From Kitasatospora sp. NA04385 (lineage in GTDB: Bacteria; Actinomycetota; Actinomycetes; Streptomycetales; Streptomycetaceae): 64,000 nt of DNA. Under the pieces are notes generated by a model, which was not told the DNA's origin, ran no database searches, and was given only the letters and a program-made list of their open reading frames with translations. Location: contig NZ_CP054919.1 in NCBI RefSeq assembly GCF_013364235.1, forward strand, positions 5,240,267-5,304,266, in the 5' to 3' direction. The position numbers were made by a program, and so were the translations under genes. Of this stretch, positions 33,801 to 43,149 are shown piece after piece; within the stretch, counting starts at the first letter, position 1; the number at the start of each line of letters is the position of its first letter.

Positions 33801-35294
33801 ATGACCGAGCTGATCAAGTACACGGCGGCCGAGACGGCCGGCGCCATCGCCAAGGGCGAGGTCTCGGCGGTCGAGGTCGCCCGGGCCCACCTGGACCGGA
33901 TCGACGCCGTCGACGAGAAGGTCAACGCCTTCCTGCACGTCGACCACGAGGGCGCGCTGGCCGCGGCCCGCGCCGTCGACGCCAAGCGCGCCTCCGGCGC
34001 CGAGCTGGGCCCGCTCGCGGGCGTGCCGCTGGCGCTCAAGGACGTCTTCACCACCCGGGGCATGCCGACCACCTGCGGGTCGAAGATCCTGGAGGGCTGG
34101 GTCCCGCCGTACGACGCGACCCTGACGAAGCGTCTGAAGGACGCCGACGTCGTCATCCTCGGCAAGACCAACATGGACGAGTTCGCGATGGGCTCCTCCA
34201 CCGAGAACTCCGCCTACGGCCCCACCGGCAACCCGTGGGACCTCGGCCGCATCCCCGGCGGCTCCGGCGGCGGCTCGGCGGCCGCGCTGGCCGCCTTCGA
34301 GGCGCCGCTGGCGATCGGCACCGACACCGGCGGCTCGATCCGCCAGCCCGGCGCCGTCACCGGCACCGTCGGCGTCAAGCCCACCTACGGCTCGGTGTCC
34401 CGCTACGGCCTGGTCGCCTTCTCCTCCTCGCTCGACCAGGGCGGCCCGTGCGCCCGCACCGTGCTCGACACGGCCCTGCTGCACGAGGCCATCGCCGGGT
34501 ACGACCCGCTGGACTCCACCTCCATCGACGCGCCCGTCCCGGCCGTGGTCGCCGCCGCGCGGATGCGCGACGTGCGCGGCATGCGGATCGGCGTGGTCAA
34601 GGAGTTCGCCGGCGAGGGCTACCAGGCCGGCGTCATGCAGCGCTTCGAGGAGTCCGTCGAGCTGCTGCGCGAACTGGGCGCCGAGGTCGTCGAGGTCTCC
34701 TGCCCGTCCTTCACGCTGGCGATGCCCGCGTACTACCTGATCGCCCCGTCCGAGGCCTCCTCGAACCTCGCCCGGTTCGACGCCATGCGCTACGGCCTGC
34801 GGGTCGGCGACGACGGCACCCGCTCCGCGGAGCAGGTCACCGCGCTCACCCGGGAGGCCGGCTTCGGCGCCGAGGTCAAGCGCCGCATCATCCTCGGCAC
34901 CTACGCGCTGTCCTCGGGCTACTACGACGCCTACTACGGCTCCGCGCAGAAGGTCCGCACCCTGATCTCGCGGGACTTCGACGCCGCCTTCGCGGGCGTG
35001 GACGTGCTGGTCTCCCCGACCACCCCGACCACCGCCTTCCGCCTCGGCGAGCGCACCGACGACCCGCTGGCGATGTACCTCGCCGACCTGTGCACCATCC
35101 CCTCGAACCTGGCGGGCAACGCGGCCATGTCGCTGCCCTGCGGGCTCGCCCCGGAGGACAATCTCCCGGTCGGCCTGCAGATCATCGCCCCCGCGATGGC
35201 GGACGACCGCCTCTACCGCGTGGGCGGCGCCGTCGAGGCCGCGCTCAACGACAAGTGGGGCCACGCCCTGCTGGAGGAGGCACCGGCACTATGA
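33801..35294 (+). CDS. gatA: Asp-tRNA(Asn)/Glu-tRNA(Gln) amidotransferase subunit A
   Basis: 497-aa amidase subunit that frees ammonia from glutamine. The amidase-signature Ser-cisSer-Lys triad is visible: lysine in LALKDVF, serine in PGGSGGGSAA and nucleophile serine in GTDTGGSIRQP. Full length and unbroken. The stop overlaps the start of the next small gene (ATGA). Confidence 0.98.
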   Translation: MTELIKYTAAETAGAIAKGEVSAVEVARAHLDRIDAVDEKVNAFLHVDHEGALAAARAVDAKRASGAELGPLAGVPLALKDVFTTRGMPTTCGSKILEGWVPPYDATLTKRLKDADVVILGKTNMDEFAMGSSTENSAYGPTGNPWDLGRIPGGSGGGSAAALAAFEAPLAIGTDTGGSIRQPGAVTGTVGVKPTYGSVSRYGLVAFSSSLDQGGPCARTVLDTALLHEAIAGYDPLDSTSIDAPVPAVVAAARMRDVRGMRIGVVKEFAGEGYQAGVMQRFEESVELLRELGAEVVEVSCPSFTLAMPAYYLIAPSEASSNLARFDAMRYGLRVGDDGTRSAEQVTALTREAGFGAEVKRRIILGTYALSSGYYDAYYGSAQKVRTLISRDFDAAFAGVDVLVSPTTPTTAFRLGERTDDPLAMYLADLCTIPSNLAGNAAMSLPCGLAPEDNLPVGLQIIAPAMADDRLYRVGGAVEAALNDKWGHALLEEAPAL

Positions 35295-35530
35295 GCAAGA
35301 TCGAGAAGGCCAAGGGCTGGAAGCACTCGAAGCCCGGCCTGTGGCTGTCCATCGGCACCAGCGCCTTCGGCGCCGTCTCCATCGCCAAGGACGTCCGCAA
35401 GGCCCGCGAGGAGAACGACACCCTCAAGCTGGTCAACGCCCTGGTCGGCGTCGCCGCCCTGATCACCGGCACCGCACTCCTCGTCCGCGAGCTCAAGCGT
35501 CTCGGCGACGACGACGTCCTGCTCGGCTAG
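35291..35530 (+). CDS. Small membrane-associated hypothetical protein (79 aa)
   Basis: 79 aa, coupled to gatA by a 4-base overlap. Very basic start (SKIEKAKGWKHSKPG), then two short hydrophobic stretches (LWLSIGTSAFGAVSI and LVNALVGVAALITGTALLV) that could be membrane helices. Unknown family; a small gene at this point between gatA and gatB is usual in Streptomyces (recollection), so it belongs to the ancestral operon rather than to the insertion that follows. Confidence 0.75.
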   Translation: MSKIEKAKGWKHSKPGLWLSIGTSAFGAVSIAKDVRKAREENDTLKLVNALVGVAALITGTALLVRELKRLGDDDVLLG

Positions 35531-35563
35531 CGGCGCCGGTTCCGGAGAGGTCGAGGAGAAGAG

Positions 35564-36829
35564 ATGATCACGCAGATCCGCATCGACGGCTTCAAGTCGT
35601 TCGTCGGCTTCGAGCTGGATGTGCATCCGGTGACCGTCCTCCTCGGCGTCAACGGGGCCGGCAAGTCCAATCTGTTCGATGCGCTGCGGCTGGTCGCCGG
35701 GACGGTCCGCCAGGGGTTCAGCGAAACCCTGGCAGGCGACCGGCGACTAGCCGTGCGCGACCTATTCCACCGAGGTGGGGTGGAACGGGAACCGTTGCGG
35801 GATGAGTTCACCATCACGGTGGGGATGCTCGTTCCGTCGCCGGACGGCCCGCTACCCGTTCGAGTACGACTGTGCGCACGCCTGCTCGGCTCCCGAGCGG
35901 GCATGGATCCACGGCGCAGCCGGATCTGGGTGTCCGCACTGAAGCACACGGACTGGATGGACCGGCTCGGTTACCCGGACGAGCTGCGATCCGGCCTTCG
36001 GGAGACGCGGGACGCCTTCGTGCGCAGGACCGGTGTTTCGGTGGTCGGATTGCGAACTCGACGCACTGATCGATTGCTGCAGGACCAGGAAGCTCTGCCC
36101 TTGCCTGACATGCCTCAAGCATGGGAACTTCTCGGGCTGGTGGCCCAGGAGTGCGGGGACTGGCAACCGTACGTCCTGGAACCTGCCGCGTTGCGCGAAC
36201 TCGGACGCCCCGAGGCCGACGGGCTGCTGGAGCCGCGCGGCAGCAACCTGGCCGTCGTGGTGCGCCGGATCGAGGAGACCGCTCCCGAGCGCTTCACCCG
36301 GCTGGTGGCCGATCTGGCGGCTCTGGTGCCAGGGGTACGGGGCATCCGCACCGAAATGCTGCGCACCCGGGGAGAGTTCGACTTCGAGGTGGAGTTCGAG
36401 CACACCGGATGGGTCTCGCCCGCCTCGCTCTCCGACGGCACGCTGCGGGCGCTCGCGCTGCTCGCCGCGTACTGGGATCCTGAGCGGACGGGGTTGCTCG
36501 CCGTGGAGGAGATCGAGAACGGGATGCACCTGGCACAGGTCTCCAAGTTGGTGCGCCGGCTCGGTCGTGGCACGGGGCTGTCCGGCAACGGTCAACTGTT
36601 GGTCACCACGCACTCGCCCGCCCTGCTGGCTTCACTTCGGAACGATGTCTCCGGAGGAGTCGTCTTCCTGGAACAGGCCAATCATGTGGATCCGAGGAGC
36701 GGCACGGTCTCGCGGATCACGGTGCCCCGACCGCTGCTGCCGCGGACCCCGGACACTGAGCCGGGCACTTCCATGACACCCCAAGCGGTCGAGCGCCTGC
36801 TGAGGGCTCTCGGACAGGCGACGTCATGA
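35564..36829 (+). CDS. ABC/SMC-type ATPase, OLD/AAA_21-like, putative defence component
   Basis: 421 aa. N-terminal IRIDGFKSF strand, Walker A GVNGAGKS at 28-35, ABC-type signature SLSDGTLRALALL with LSDG at 289-292, Walker B LLAVEEIENGMH at 311-322 and switch VTTHSP with His350. This order is that of RecF/SMC-like ATPases found in OLD nucleases and abortive-infection systems; it lacks its own TOPRIM domain. Codon use is visibly less G/C-biased than in the gat genes. It overlaps the next gene by 4 nt (ATGA), so the two act together. ATG start; GGAG about 10 nt upstream. Confidence 0.85.
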   Translation: MITQIRIDGFKSFVGFELDVHPVTVLLGVNGAGKSNLFDALRLVAGTVRQGFSETLAGDRRLAVRDLFHRGGVEREPLRDEFTITVGMLVPSPDGPLPVRVRLCARLLGSRAGMDPRRSRIWVSALKHTDWMDRLGYPDELRSGLRETRDAFVRRTGVSVVGLRTRRTDRLLQDQEALPLPDMPQAWELLGLVAQECGDWQPYVLEPAALRELGRPEADGLLEPRGSNLAVVVRRIEETAPERFTRLVADLAALVPGVRGIRTEMLRTRGEFDFEVEFEHTGWVSPASLSDGTLRALALLAAYWDPERTGLLAVEEIENGMHLAQVSKLVRRLGRGTGLSGNGQLLVTTHSPALLASLRNDVSGGVVFLEQANHVDPRSGTVSRITVPRPLLPRTPDTEPGTSMTPQAVERLLRALGQATS

Positions 36830-37458
36830 GCCGATGGTTGGCACTCGGGTTGGTGGCAGAGGGCGTCAGCGACGAGCCGTTCCTGCGCACGCTGATCACC
36901 CGTCAGCTGGAGGGTCTACTGCTGGCCAAGGCACCAGGTCCAGTGGACGTGCAGCCATGCGAGGTTTCGCCTGTGAGGATCACCGCCGCAGGCGTGGCGA
37001 AAGCGGCTCGGGAGCTGGCGTTGGACTGCCATCTGCTGTTTCTGCACAGCGACGAAAAGGAACGCGCGAAGGCGGATGACCTTGCGGCCGAACTGAGGGA
37101 ATGGGCCCAAGGGTCAAAAGCCGCCGAACCGGTGGTGCTGGTCCCCGTCCGGATGACCGAGTCGTGGATGCTCGCCGACCGGAAGGCGATCACCACCGCG
37201 GTAGGCGGAGCGGATCTCACCGCCTACCCCTACAAGCAGCCGGGTGACGTGGAGAAGGCGCACAACAGCCCCGACCACCCCGCCTACGCGAAGCGCGTCT
37301 GGCAGGCGATCGCCGGCAAGGGCCACGGCGGGGCGCTGGACGACAGCATGGAACTACTGGCACAGCACATCGATCTCGACCTTCTCGGCCAGCTGCCCTC
37401 GTACCAGCGATGGCTTGCGGACACCGAACACGCATTGAAATTGAAAGGATTCCTGTGA
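36826..37458 (+). CDS. DUF4276-like (TOPRIM-type) protein, partner of the ATPase
   Basis: 210 aa. Opens with LALGLVAEGVSDEPFLRTL, where the Glu and the following Asp-Glu resemble the catalytic start of TOPRIM/DUF4276 folds; then an acidic LFLHSDEKE strand end, and the PVRMTESWMLADRKAI block seen in DUF4276 proteins. No signal or membrane segment. ATPase plus DUF4276 pairs are known as putative phage-defence or abortive-infection modules (AbiL-like), with the ATPase gating a nuclease. Nuclease activity here is inference. Its stop overlaps the gatB GTG. Confidence 0.75.
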   Translation: MSRWLALGLVAEGVSDEPFLRTLITRQLEGLLLAKAPGPVDVQPCEVSPVRITAAGVAKAARELALDCHLLFLHSDEKERAKADDLAAELREWAQGSKAAEPVVLVPVRMTESWMLADRKAITTAVGGADLTAYPYKQPGDVEKAHNSPDHPAYAKRVWQAIAGKGHGGALDDSMELLAQHIDLDLLGQLPSYQRWLADTEHALKLKGFL

Positions 37459-38954
37459 GCACCATGAGCCTGGTGTCCTATGACGACGCACTGGCCTCGT
37501 ACGACCCGGTGATGGGCCTTGAGGTCCACGTCGAGCTGGGTACCAAGACCAAGATGTTCTGCGGCTGCTCCACCGGGCTGGGCGCGGAGCCGAACTCGCA
37601 GACCTGCCCGACCTGCCTCGGGCTGCCCGGTTCGCTGCCGGTGGTCAACGCGGTCGGGGTGGAGTCGGCGGTGCGGATCGGCCTCGCGCTGAACTGCGAG
37701 ATCGCCGAGTGGTGCCGGTTCGCCCGGAAGAACTACTTCTACCCGGACATGCCGAAGAACTTCCAGACCAGCCAGTACGACGAGCCGATCGCCTTCAACG
37801 GCTACCTCGACGTGCAGCTGGAGGACGGCGAGGTCTTCCGGGTGGAGATCGAGCGCGCCCACATGGAGGAGGACACCGGCAAGTCCACCCACGTCGGCGG
37901 CGCCACCGGCCGCATCCACGGCGCGGAGTACTCGCTGCTGGACTACAACCGGGCCGGCATCCCGCTGATCGAGATCGTCACCAAGCCGATCCAGGGCGCG
38001 GGCCACCGGGCGCCGGAGGTCGCGAAGGCGTACGTCGCCGAGCTGCGCGAGCTGATCAAGGCGCTGGGCGTCTCCGAGGCCCGGATGGACAAGGGCCAGA
38101 TGCGCTGCGACGTCAACCTGTCGCTGCGCCCCAACGGCACCGAGACCTTCGGCACCCGCAGCGAGACCAAGAACGTCAACTCGCTGCGCAGCGTCGAGCG
38201 GGCCGCCCGGTTCGAGATCCAGCGGCACGCCACCGTGCTCACCGACGGCGGCACCATCGTCCAGGAGACCCGGCACTTCCACGAGGAGGACGGCTCCACC
38301 ACGGCCGGCCGGATCAAGGACAACGCCGAGGACTACCGGTACTTCCCCGAGCCCGACCTGGTGCCGGTCGCCCCGGCCCGGGAGTGGGTCGAGGAGCTGC
38401 GGGCCTCCCTGCCGGAGCTGCCCCGGGTCCGCCGGGCCCGGCTGCAGGCCGAGTGGGGCCTGACCGACAAGGACATGCAGTCGGTGCTCAACGCCGGTGC
38501 GGTGGAGCCGATCTCGGAGACCATCGCGGCCGGCGCCCCCGCCGACCAGGCCCGCAAGTGGTGGATGGGCGAGCTGGCGCGGCGCGCCAACGAGACCGGC
38601 ACCGAGCTGTCCGAGCAGCCGATCACCCCGGCCCAGGTGGCCCGGGTGTGCGCGCTGGTCGCCGAGGGCAAGCTCAACGACAAGCTGGCCCGCCAGGTCA
38701 TCGAGGGCGTCCTCGCGGGCGAGGGCGAGCCGGACCAGGTGGTCGAGAAGCGCGGCCTGGCCGTCGTCTCGGACGACTCGGCGCTCGGCGCGGCCGTCGA
38801 CCAGGCCATCGCCGACAACCCGGACGTCGCCGCGAAGATCCGCGACGGCAAGGTGCAGGCGGTGGGCGCGCTGGTCGGCGCGGTCATGAAGACCACCCGC
38901 GGGCAGGCCGACGCGGCTAGGGTCAAGGATTTGATCCTGGAGAAGCTCGTCTAA
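37455..38954 (+). CDS. gatB: Asp-tRNA(Asn)/Glu-tRNA(Gln) amidotransferase subunit B
   Basis: 499 aa. Binds the misacylated tRNA, activates it with ATP and passes ammonia from GatA. VMGLEVHVELGTKTKMFCGC, zinc-type cysteines (CGC and CPTC) and the C-terminal YqeY-like tail are complete. GTG 37455 is preferred to ATG 37464 because AAAGGA lies 5 nt upstream of the GTG. That ribosome site is inside the end of the DUF4276-like gene, so gatB is now translated in coupling with the inserted pair. Confidence 0.97.
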   Translation: MSTMSLVSYDDALASYDPVMGLEVHVELGTKTKMFCGCSTGLGAEPNSQTCPTCLGLPGSLPVVNAVGVESAVRIGLALNCEIAEWCRFARKNYFYPDMPKNFQTSQYDEPIAFNGYLDVQLEDGEVFRVEIERAHMEEDTGKSTHVGGATGRIHGAEYSLLDYNRAGIPLIEIVTKPIQGAGHRAPEVAKAYVAELRELIKALGVSEARMDKGQMRCDVNLSLRPNGTETFGTRSETKNVNSLRSVERAARFEIQRHATVLTDGGTIVQETRHFHEEDGSTTAGRIKDNAEDYRYFPEPDLVPVAPAREWVEELRASLPELPRVRRARLQAEWGLTDKDMQSVLNAGAVEPISETIAAGAPADQARKWWMGELARRANETGTELSEQPITPAQVARVCALVAEGKLNDKLARQVIEGVLAGEGEPDQVVEKRGLAVVSDDSALGAAVDQAIADNPDVAAKIRDGKVQAVGALVGAVMKTTRGQADAARVKDLILEKLV

Positions 38955-38977
38955 GCAGTCCTAGGCCGAGAGCGGCC

Positions 38978-38998
38978 GCCTAAGGAGGCTCCTTAGGC
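38978..38998. terminator. Short hairpin after gatB
   Basis: GCCTAAGGAG and CTCCTTAGGC pair perfectly around a single G. It is 24 bases after the gatB stop and precedes a second, stronger hairpin. Confidence 0.65.
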
Positions 38999-39010
38999 CC
39001 CGCCCAGCAC

Positions 39011-39039
39011 GGTGCCCGCCCCCGGAGGGGGCGGGCACC
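39011..39039 (+). terminator. Intrinsic terminator after gatB
   Basis: Perfect 13-base arms GGTGCCCGCCCCC (39011-39023) and its complement (39027-39039) with a 3-base loop, followed by GGCGTTTT. Ends the gat operon. Confidence 0.93.
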
Positions 39040-39144
39040 GGCGTTTTCCCCGTCCGCCGCCCGCGCAGATCGGGCAGGCTCCCGATGTGGCGCACCCCCC
39101 TGGGAGCGGAGGCTGGACACCAGCAGACGACGAGGGGAAACACC

Positions 39145-39357
39145 GTGTACGAGTACGAGCTGTTCAAGGTACGGGAACGCGAACTGCACAGCCGGGCCGC
39201 CGCCGAGCGCCTGGCCCGCGAGGCGGTCCGCGCGTCGCGCAGCGGGCTGGTCGAGCGGGTGGTGCGGGCGGTGCGCCGGGAGGCCGCGCCGGTGGCGCAG
39301 GCCAAGTCCGGTGCGGAGCAGGGCCGTTCGGGCGCCGTGGCGGGCTGCGCCGGGTGA
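39145..39357 (+). CDS. Small basic hypothetical protein (70 aa)
   Basis: 70 aa from GTG 39145 with GAGGGGA 7 nt upstream. Starts YEYELFKVRERELHSRAA and is rich in Arg, Ala and Glu, most likely one long helix followed by a flexible tail. Small Streptomyces proteins of this kind often sit next to transporters or regulators, but no function is known. It lies 75 bases upstream of the LAL regulator. Confidence 0.6.
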   Translation: MYEYELFKVRERELHSRAAAERLAREAVRASRSGLVERVVRAVRREAAPVAQAKSGAEQGRSGAVAGCAG

Positions 39358-39431
39358 CCGGCGGGGCCGGCCCGTCCGCGGATCGGGATAACCGTTCGGC
39401 GTGGTCCGAGGGCTGTGGCATGCTCGCGGAC

Positions 39432-42400
39432 ATGGAGCAGACAGTCAGCCCGGTGTTCGTCGGACGCGGCCGGGAGACCGACCTGCTCGGCGCGGCCCTG
39501 GGCCGGGCGGGGGCGGGGGAGCCGCAGGCCGTGCTGGTCGGCGGCGAGGCGGGGGTCGGCAAGACCCGGCTGGTCGAGGAGTTCCTGGCGCGGGCCGAGG
39601 CGGACGGGGCGGTGACCGCGCTCGGCGCCTGCCTGGAGGTCGGCGCCGAGGGCCTGCCGTACGGGCCGCTCTCGGCCGCGCTGCGCCGCCTGCACCGGCG
39701 GCTCGGCCCCGAACTGGACGCCGCCGCCGCCGGGTTGGAGGGCCACCTCGCCCGGTTGCTGCCGGACTTCGGGGAGGCCGACGGGGAGGGCAACGACGAG
39801 TACGGCCGGGCCCGGCTGTTCGAGCACACCGCCCGGCTCTTCGAGCGGCTGACCGAGGGCCGGACGCTGGTCCTCGCCGTCGAGGACCTGCACTGGTCCG
39901 ACCGCTCCACCCGGGAGCTGCTCGCCTACCTGGTCCGCACCCTGCACCGCTCCCGGGTGCTGATCGTCGCCACCTACCGCACCGACGACCTGCACCGCCG
40001 CCACCCGCTGCGCCCGTTCCTGGCCGAGCTGGAGCGGCTGCGCACCGTCCAGCGGCTCGAACTGGAACGCCTGGACCGGCCCGAGGTGGCCGCCCAGCTG
40101 GCCGGCATCCTCGGCCCCGAGACCCCCGGACGGGACGTGGTGGACCGCATCCACCGCCGCTCCGAGGGCAACCCGTTCTTCGTCGAGGAACTCGCCACCG
40201 CCTACCGCAACGGCTGTCTGGCCTGCGTCACCGAGTCGCTGCGCGACATCCTGCTGGTCCGGGTCGAGGCGCTCCCCGAGGAGACCCAGCGGATCGTCCG
40301 GATCGCCGCCGAGGGCGGCTCCCGGATCGAACACGCCCTGCTCGCCGCCGTCGTCGCCGAGAGCGGGGCCGGCGGCGAGGACGCGCTGATCTCCGCGCTG
40401 CGCACCGCCGTCGGCGCCAACATCCTGCGCCCCGACACCGACGGCGAGGGCTACCGGTTCCGGCACGCCCTCGTCCGCGAGGCGGTCTCCGACGACCTGC
40501 TGCCCGGCGAACGGCAGGGCATCAACCGGCGGTTCGCCACCGTCCTGGAGGCCGACCCGGAACTCGTCCGGCCCGAACAGCGCACCGCCCGGCTCGCCGA
40601 CTACTGGTACCACGCCCACCAGCCCGCCCGGGCGCTGCCCGCCGCCCTCGACGCGGCCCGGGGCGCCCGCCGGCGCAACGCCTTCGCCGAACAGCTCAAG
40701 ATGCTCGAACGCGCCCTCGAACTCTGGGACGCCGTCTCCGAACAGGCCCTCGCCACCACCCTGCGCCCCTACGACTGGGCCGACACCTACCCGCCCTGCG
40801 CCTGCGACGACGACGAGCACGACGGCTGCGACCGGCTCCAACTCGTCGACGTGCTGGCCGAAGCGGTGGTCGCCGCCCGCCGCGCGGGCGACCGCGACCG
40901 CGGCCAGAGCCTGGCCCGCCGCGCCCTCGCCCTGGTCGACGAGACCCGCAACCCGCTGCGCGCCGCCTGGTTCCGGCTGCAGCGCGCCAAGATGCTCGAC
41001 CACCTCAAGCGCACCGGCGGCCTGGAGGAGATCCAGTACGCCCACCGGCTGGTGCAGGACCTCGGCCCGTCCGCCGTCCAGGCCGAGGCGCTCGCCCTGG
41101 AGGCCGCGCACAACCTGCTCCGCAACCCCGGCCCCGCGGCCGTCGCCACCGCCGAACGCGCCGTCGCCATCGCCCGCCGGGCCGGTGCGCCCTCCGTCGA
41201 GGTGCACGCCCGGGTCACCCTGGCCGGGCTGCTCGGCGACTTCGACGAGGGCGACCGCGCCGTCGCCCTGCTCACCGAGGCGGTCGAACAGTCCCGGCCG
41301 CTCGGCAACGACGACGTCCACACCCGCAGCCTCAACAACCTCGCCAGCCTGCTGCTCTCCTACGGCCGCGCCGAGGAGTCCGCCACCGCCGCCCGCACCG
41401 GCCTCGACGCCGCCCGCCGCAGCGGACTGCTCCTCAACACCGGCCCCATCCTCACCGGCAACCTCGCCGAGGCGCTGCTCGCCGCGGGCCGCACCGAGGA
41501 GGCCGCCGCCGTCCTCGCCGACTGGGACGACAAGCCCGAGGCCGACACCCACGGCGAGTTCATGGACCGCCTGCGCGGCGAACTCGCCCTGCTGCGCGGC
41601 GACACCGCCGAGGCCGAGACCCACTGGGCCGCCGCCCACGCCAGCGGCGGCGGCGGCGGCCAGCCCCAGCACGTGCTGCCCACCGCCGCCCTCGGCATCC
41701 GGCTCGCCGTCCGCCTCGGCCGCCCCGACCAGGCCCGCGCCCGGCTCGCCGAAGCACTCGACGGCACCGTCCTGGCCGGCCAGGACGGCCACCTGCTCCC
41801 GCTGCTCACCCACGCCGCCGAGGCCGAGGCCGACCAGCACCCGCGCACCCCCGAGGGCGAGGCCGCCCTCGCCCGGATCGCCGACCTCGCCGCCCGGCTC
41901 ACCCCGCGCTGCGCCCTGCACCGCGGCTGGGCCGCCCTGCTGGCCGGCGAACTCGCCCGCGCGGCCGGCCGCCCACCGCCGCCCACCGGCAGGGCGCCGT
42001 CACCGAACTGCGCGCCGCCGCCCTCCCGGACCGCTCTCGCTCGCGCTGCTGCGCGCCGCGGAGGACGCCGCCGCGGCCGGCGACCGCGAGGCGGCCGCCG
42101 CGCACCTGCGCGAGGCCGCCGAACTCGCCCGCCGCCGCGGCGACCTGACCACCCGGCAGGACGCCGAGCTGCTCGCCGAACGGCTCGGCCTCGGCCACCG
42201 GGAGAGCCCCGCGGGCGGCCCCGGTGACGGCCTCGGCCTCACCCCGCGCGAACGGGACGTGCTGCGCCAGCTCGCCCTCGGCCGCAGCAACCGGCAGATC
42301 GCCGAGCAGCTGTTCATCTCCCCGAAGACCGCCAGCGTGCACGTCTCCAACATCCTCGCCAAGCTCGCCGTCGGCGGCCGCGGCGAGGCCGCCGCCCTGG

Positions 42401-42453
42401 CCCACCGGCTGCGGCTGTTCCCCGACGAGGAACCCGCCGCGCAGCCCTCCTGA
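39432..42453 (+). pseudogene. LAL-family (large ATP-binding LuxR) regulator with two apparent frameshifts
   Basis: From ATG 39432 an N-terminal AAA ATPase (Walker A GGEAGVGKTRL near residue 40, VEDLHWSDRS Walker B) is followed by long TPR-like helical repeats. The frame keeps sense to about LAGELARAAGR (41975), then continues one base over as HRQGAVTELRAAALPDR (to 42030), then one base over again as PLSLALLRAAEDAAAAGDREAA through a full LuxR helix-turn-helix (LTPRERDVLRQLALG, SPKTASVHVSNIL) to the stop at 42453. Two single-base losses restore one protein of about 1006 aa. As given, the frame ends at 42227 without a DNA-binding domain. Could be decay or sequence error. Confidence 0.8.
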
Positions 42454-42487
42454 GCGGGCCCGCGGCGCGCTCCGCCGTCGTGCCCGG

Positions 42488-42513
42488 GGCCCGGACGGCC
42501 CGCCGTCCGGCCC
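42488..42513. terminator. Hairpin after the LAL regulator
   Basis: CCGGACGGC pairs with GCCGTCCGG around two bases, with further G-C pairs outside one mismatch. It lies 35 bases after the regulator stop and marks the likely left boundary of the biosynthetic cluster. Confidence 0.7.
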
Positions 42514-42553
42514 GCGCCAGGCCGGGCCGGGCCGGGTCCGCGTTCGACCCGGG

Positions 42554-42631
42554 CTCCTGCCGTACTCCTGCCGTCCTCCCGGTGGGGCTCCGGCCGCGCT
42601 CCGGCCGTCCTCAGGCCGTACTCCAGGACGA
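42554..42631 (+). repeat. Seven-unit 11-nt phased repeat upstream of the acyl-AMP ligase operon
   Basis: CTCC (once CTCA) recurs at 42554, 42565, 42576, 42588, 42599, 42610 and 42621, steps of 11 bases with one of 12. The fuller unit is about CTCC(T/G)GCCG(T/C). The 11-base phase matches one helical turn and the spacing of SARP activator sites. It ends about 50 bases before the first gene of the cluster. The repeat does not code for protein because 11 is not a multiple of 3. Confidence 0.8.
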
Positions 42632-42682
42632 AGCCGCATCCTGCCCACCGGCAAGCGTCGGACACGGAGGAGGTGGTGAGAC

Positions 42683-43018
42683 ATGGCCGGGCCGACCGAT
42701 TCGGTACGGCTGCTCGCGATGGTGGCGCGGCGGGTGGTCCGGGCGTTGGCGATGCTCGGGGGGATGCACGCGCACGGCGGGGTGCAGGCGTACCTGGAGA
42801 TGCAGCAGGAGGAGGACCGCCGACTGCTCGGCGAGCGCCCCGGCACGTTCCGGCCGTCGCTGCACGCGCCGCTGCACCCGCCGATCACGCTGCTCTCGCC
42901 GCCGCCGGGGCACCCCGAGCGGCTGATCCCCGAAGTCCCGCTCACCCCGCTGGAGCTGACGCTCCGTTCGGAGCTCGCGCACCTGGACCGGCTGATGCCC
43001 GGGGAGAACCGCCGATGA
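42683..43018 (+). CDS. Small hypothetical protein (DUF6059-like) opening the cluster
   Basis: 111 aa from ATG 42683, with GGAGGAGG about 10 nt upstream. Helical start (RRVVRALAMLGGMHAHGG), Pro-rich middle (HPPITLLSPPPGHPERL) and a terminal VPLTPLELTLRSEL. This pattern is like small Streptomyces proteins at the edges of biosynthetic clusters that I know as DUF6059; the assignment is tentative. Followed by the acyl-AMP ligase gene. Confidence 0.6.
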   Translation: MAGPTDSVRLLAMVARRVVRALAMLGGMHAHGGVQAYLEMQQEEDRRLLGERPGTFRPSLHAPLHPPITLLSPPPGHPERLIPEVPLTPLELTLRSELAHLDRLMPGENRR

Positions 43019-43149
43019 GCGCGGTGGCCCCGGCGGACCGGCCGAGCCGGAGGAGAGCGGGCTTCAAGAGGCGGTTGAGCGGCCCGCCGGAGACTGGACG
43101 GAGCCCGGTCCGAGGTCCGGCCCGGGTTCTCAGCCGCCGGAGGTGCGGG

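Noticed and set aside
35564..37458. The inserted pair as a Septu or RloC-type system
   Set aside because: Septu needs an HNH partner and RloC is a single long coiled-coil protein; neither fits a 421-aa ATPase with a DUF4276-like partner.
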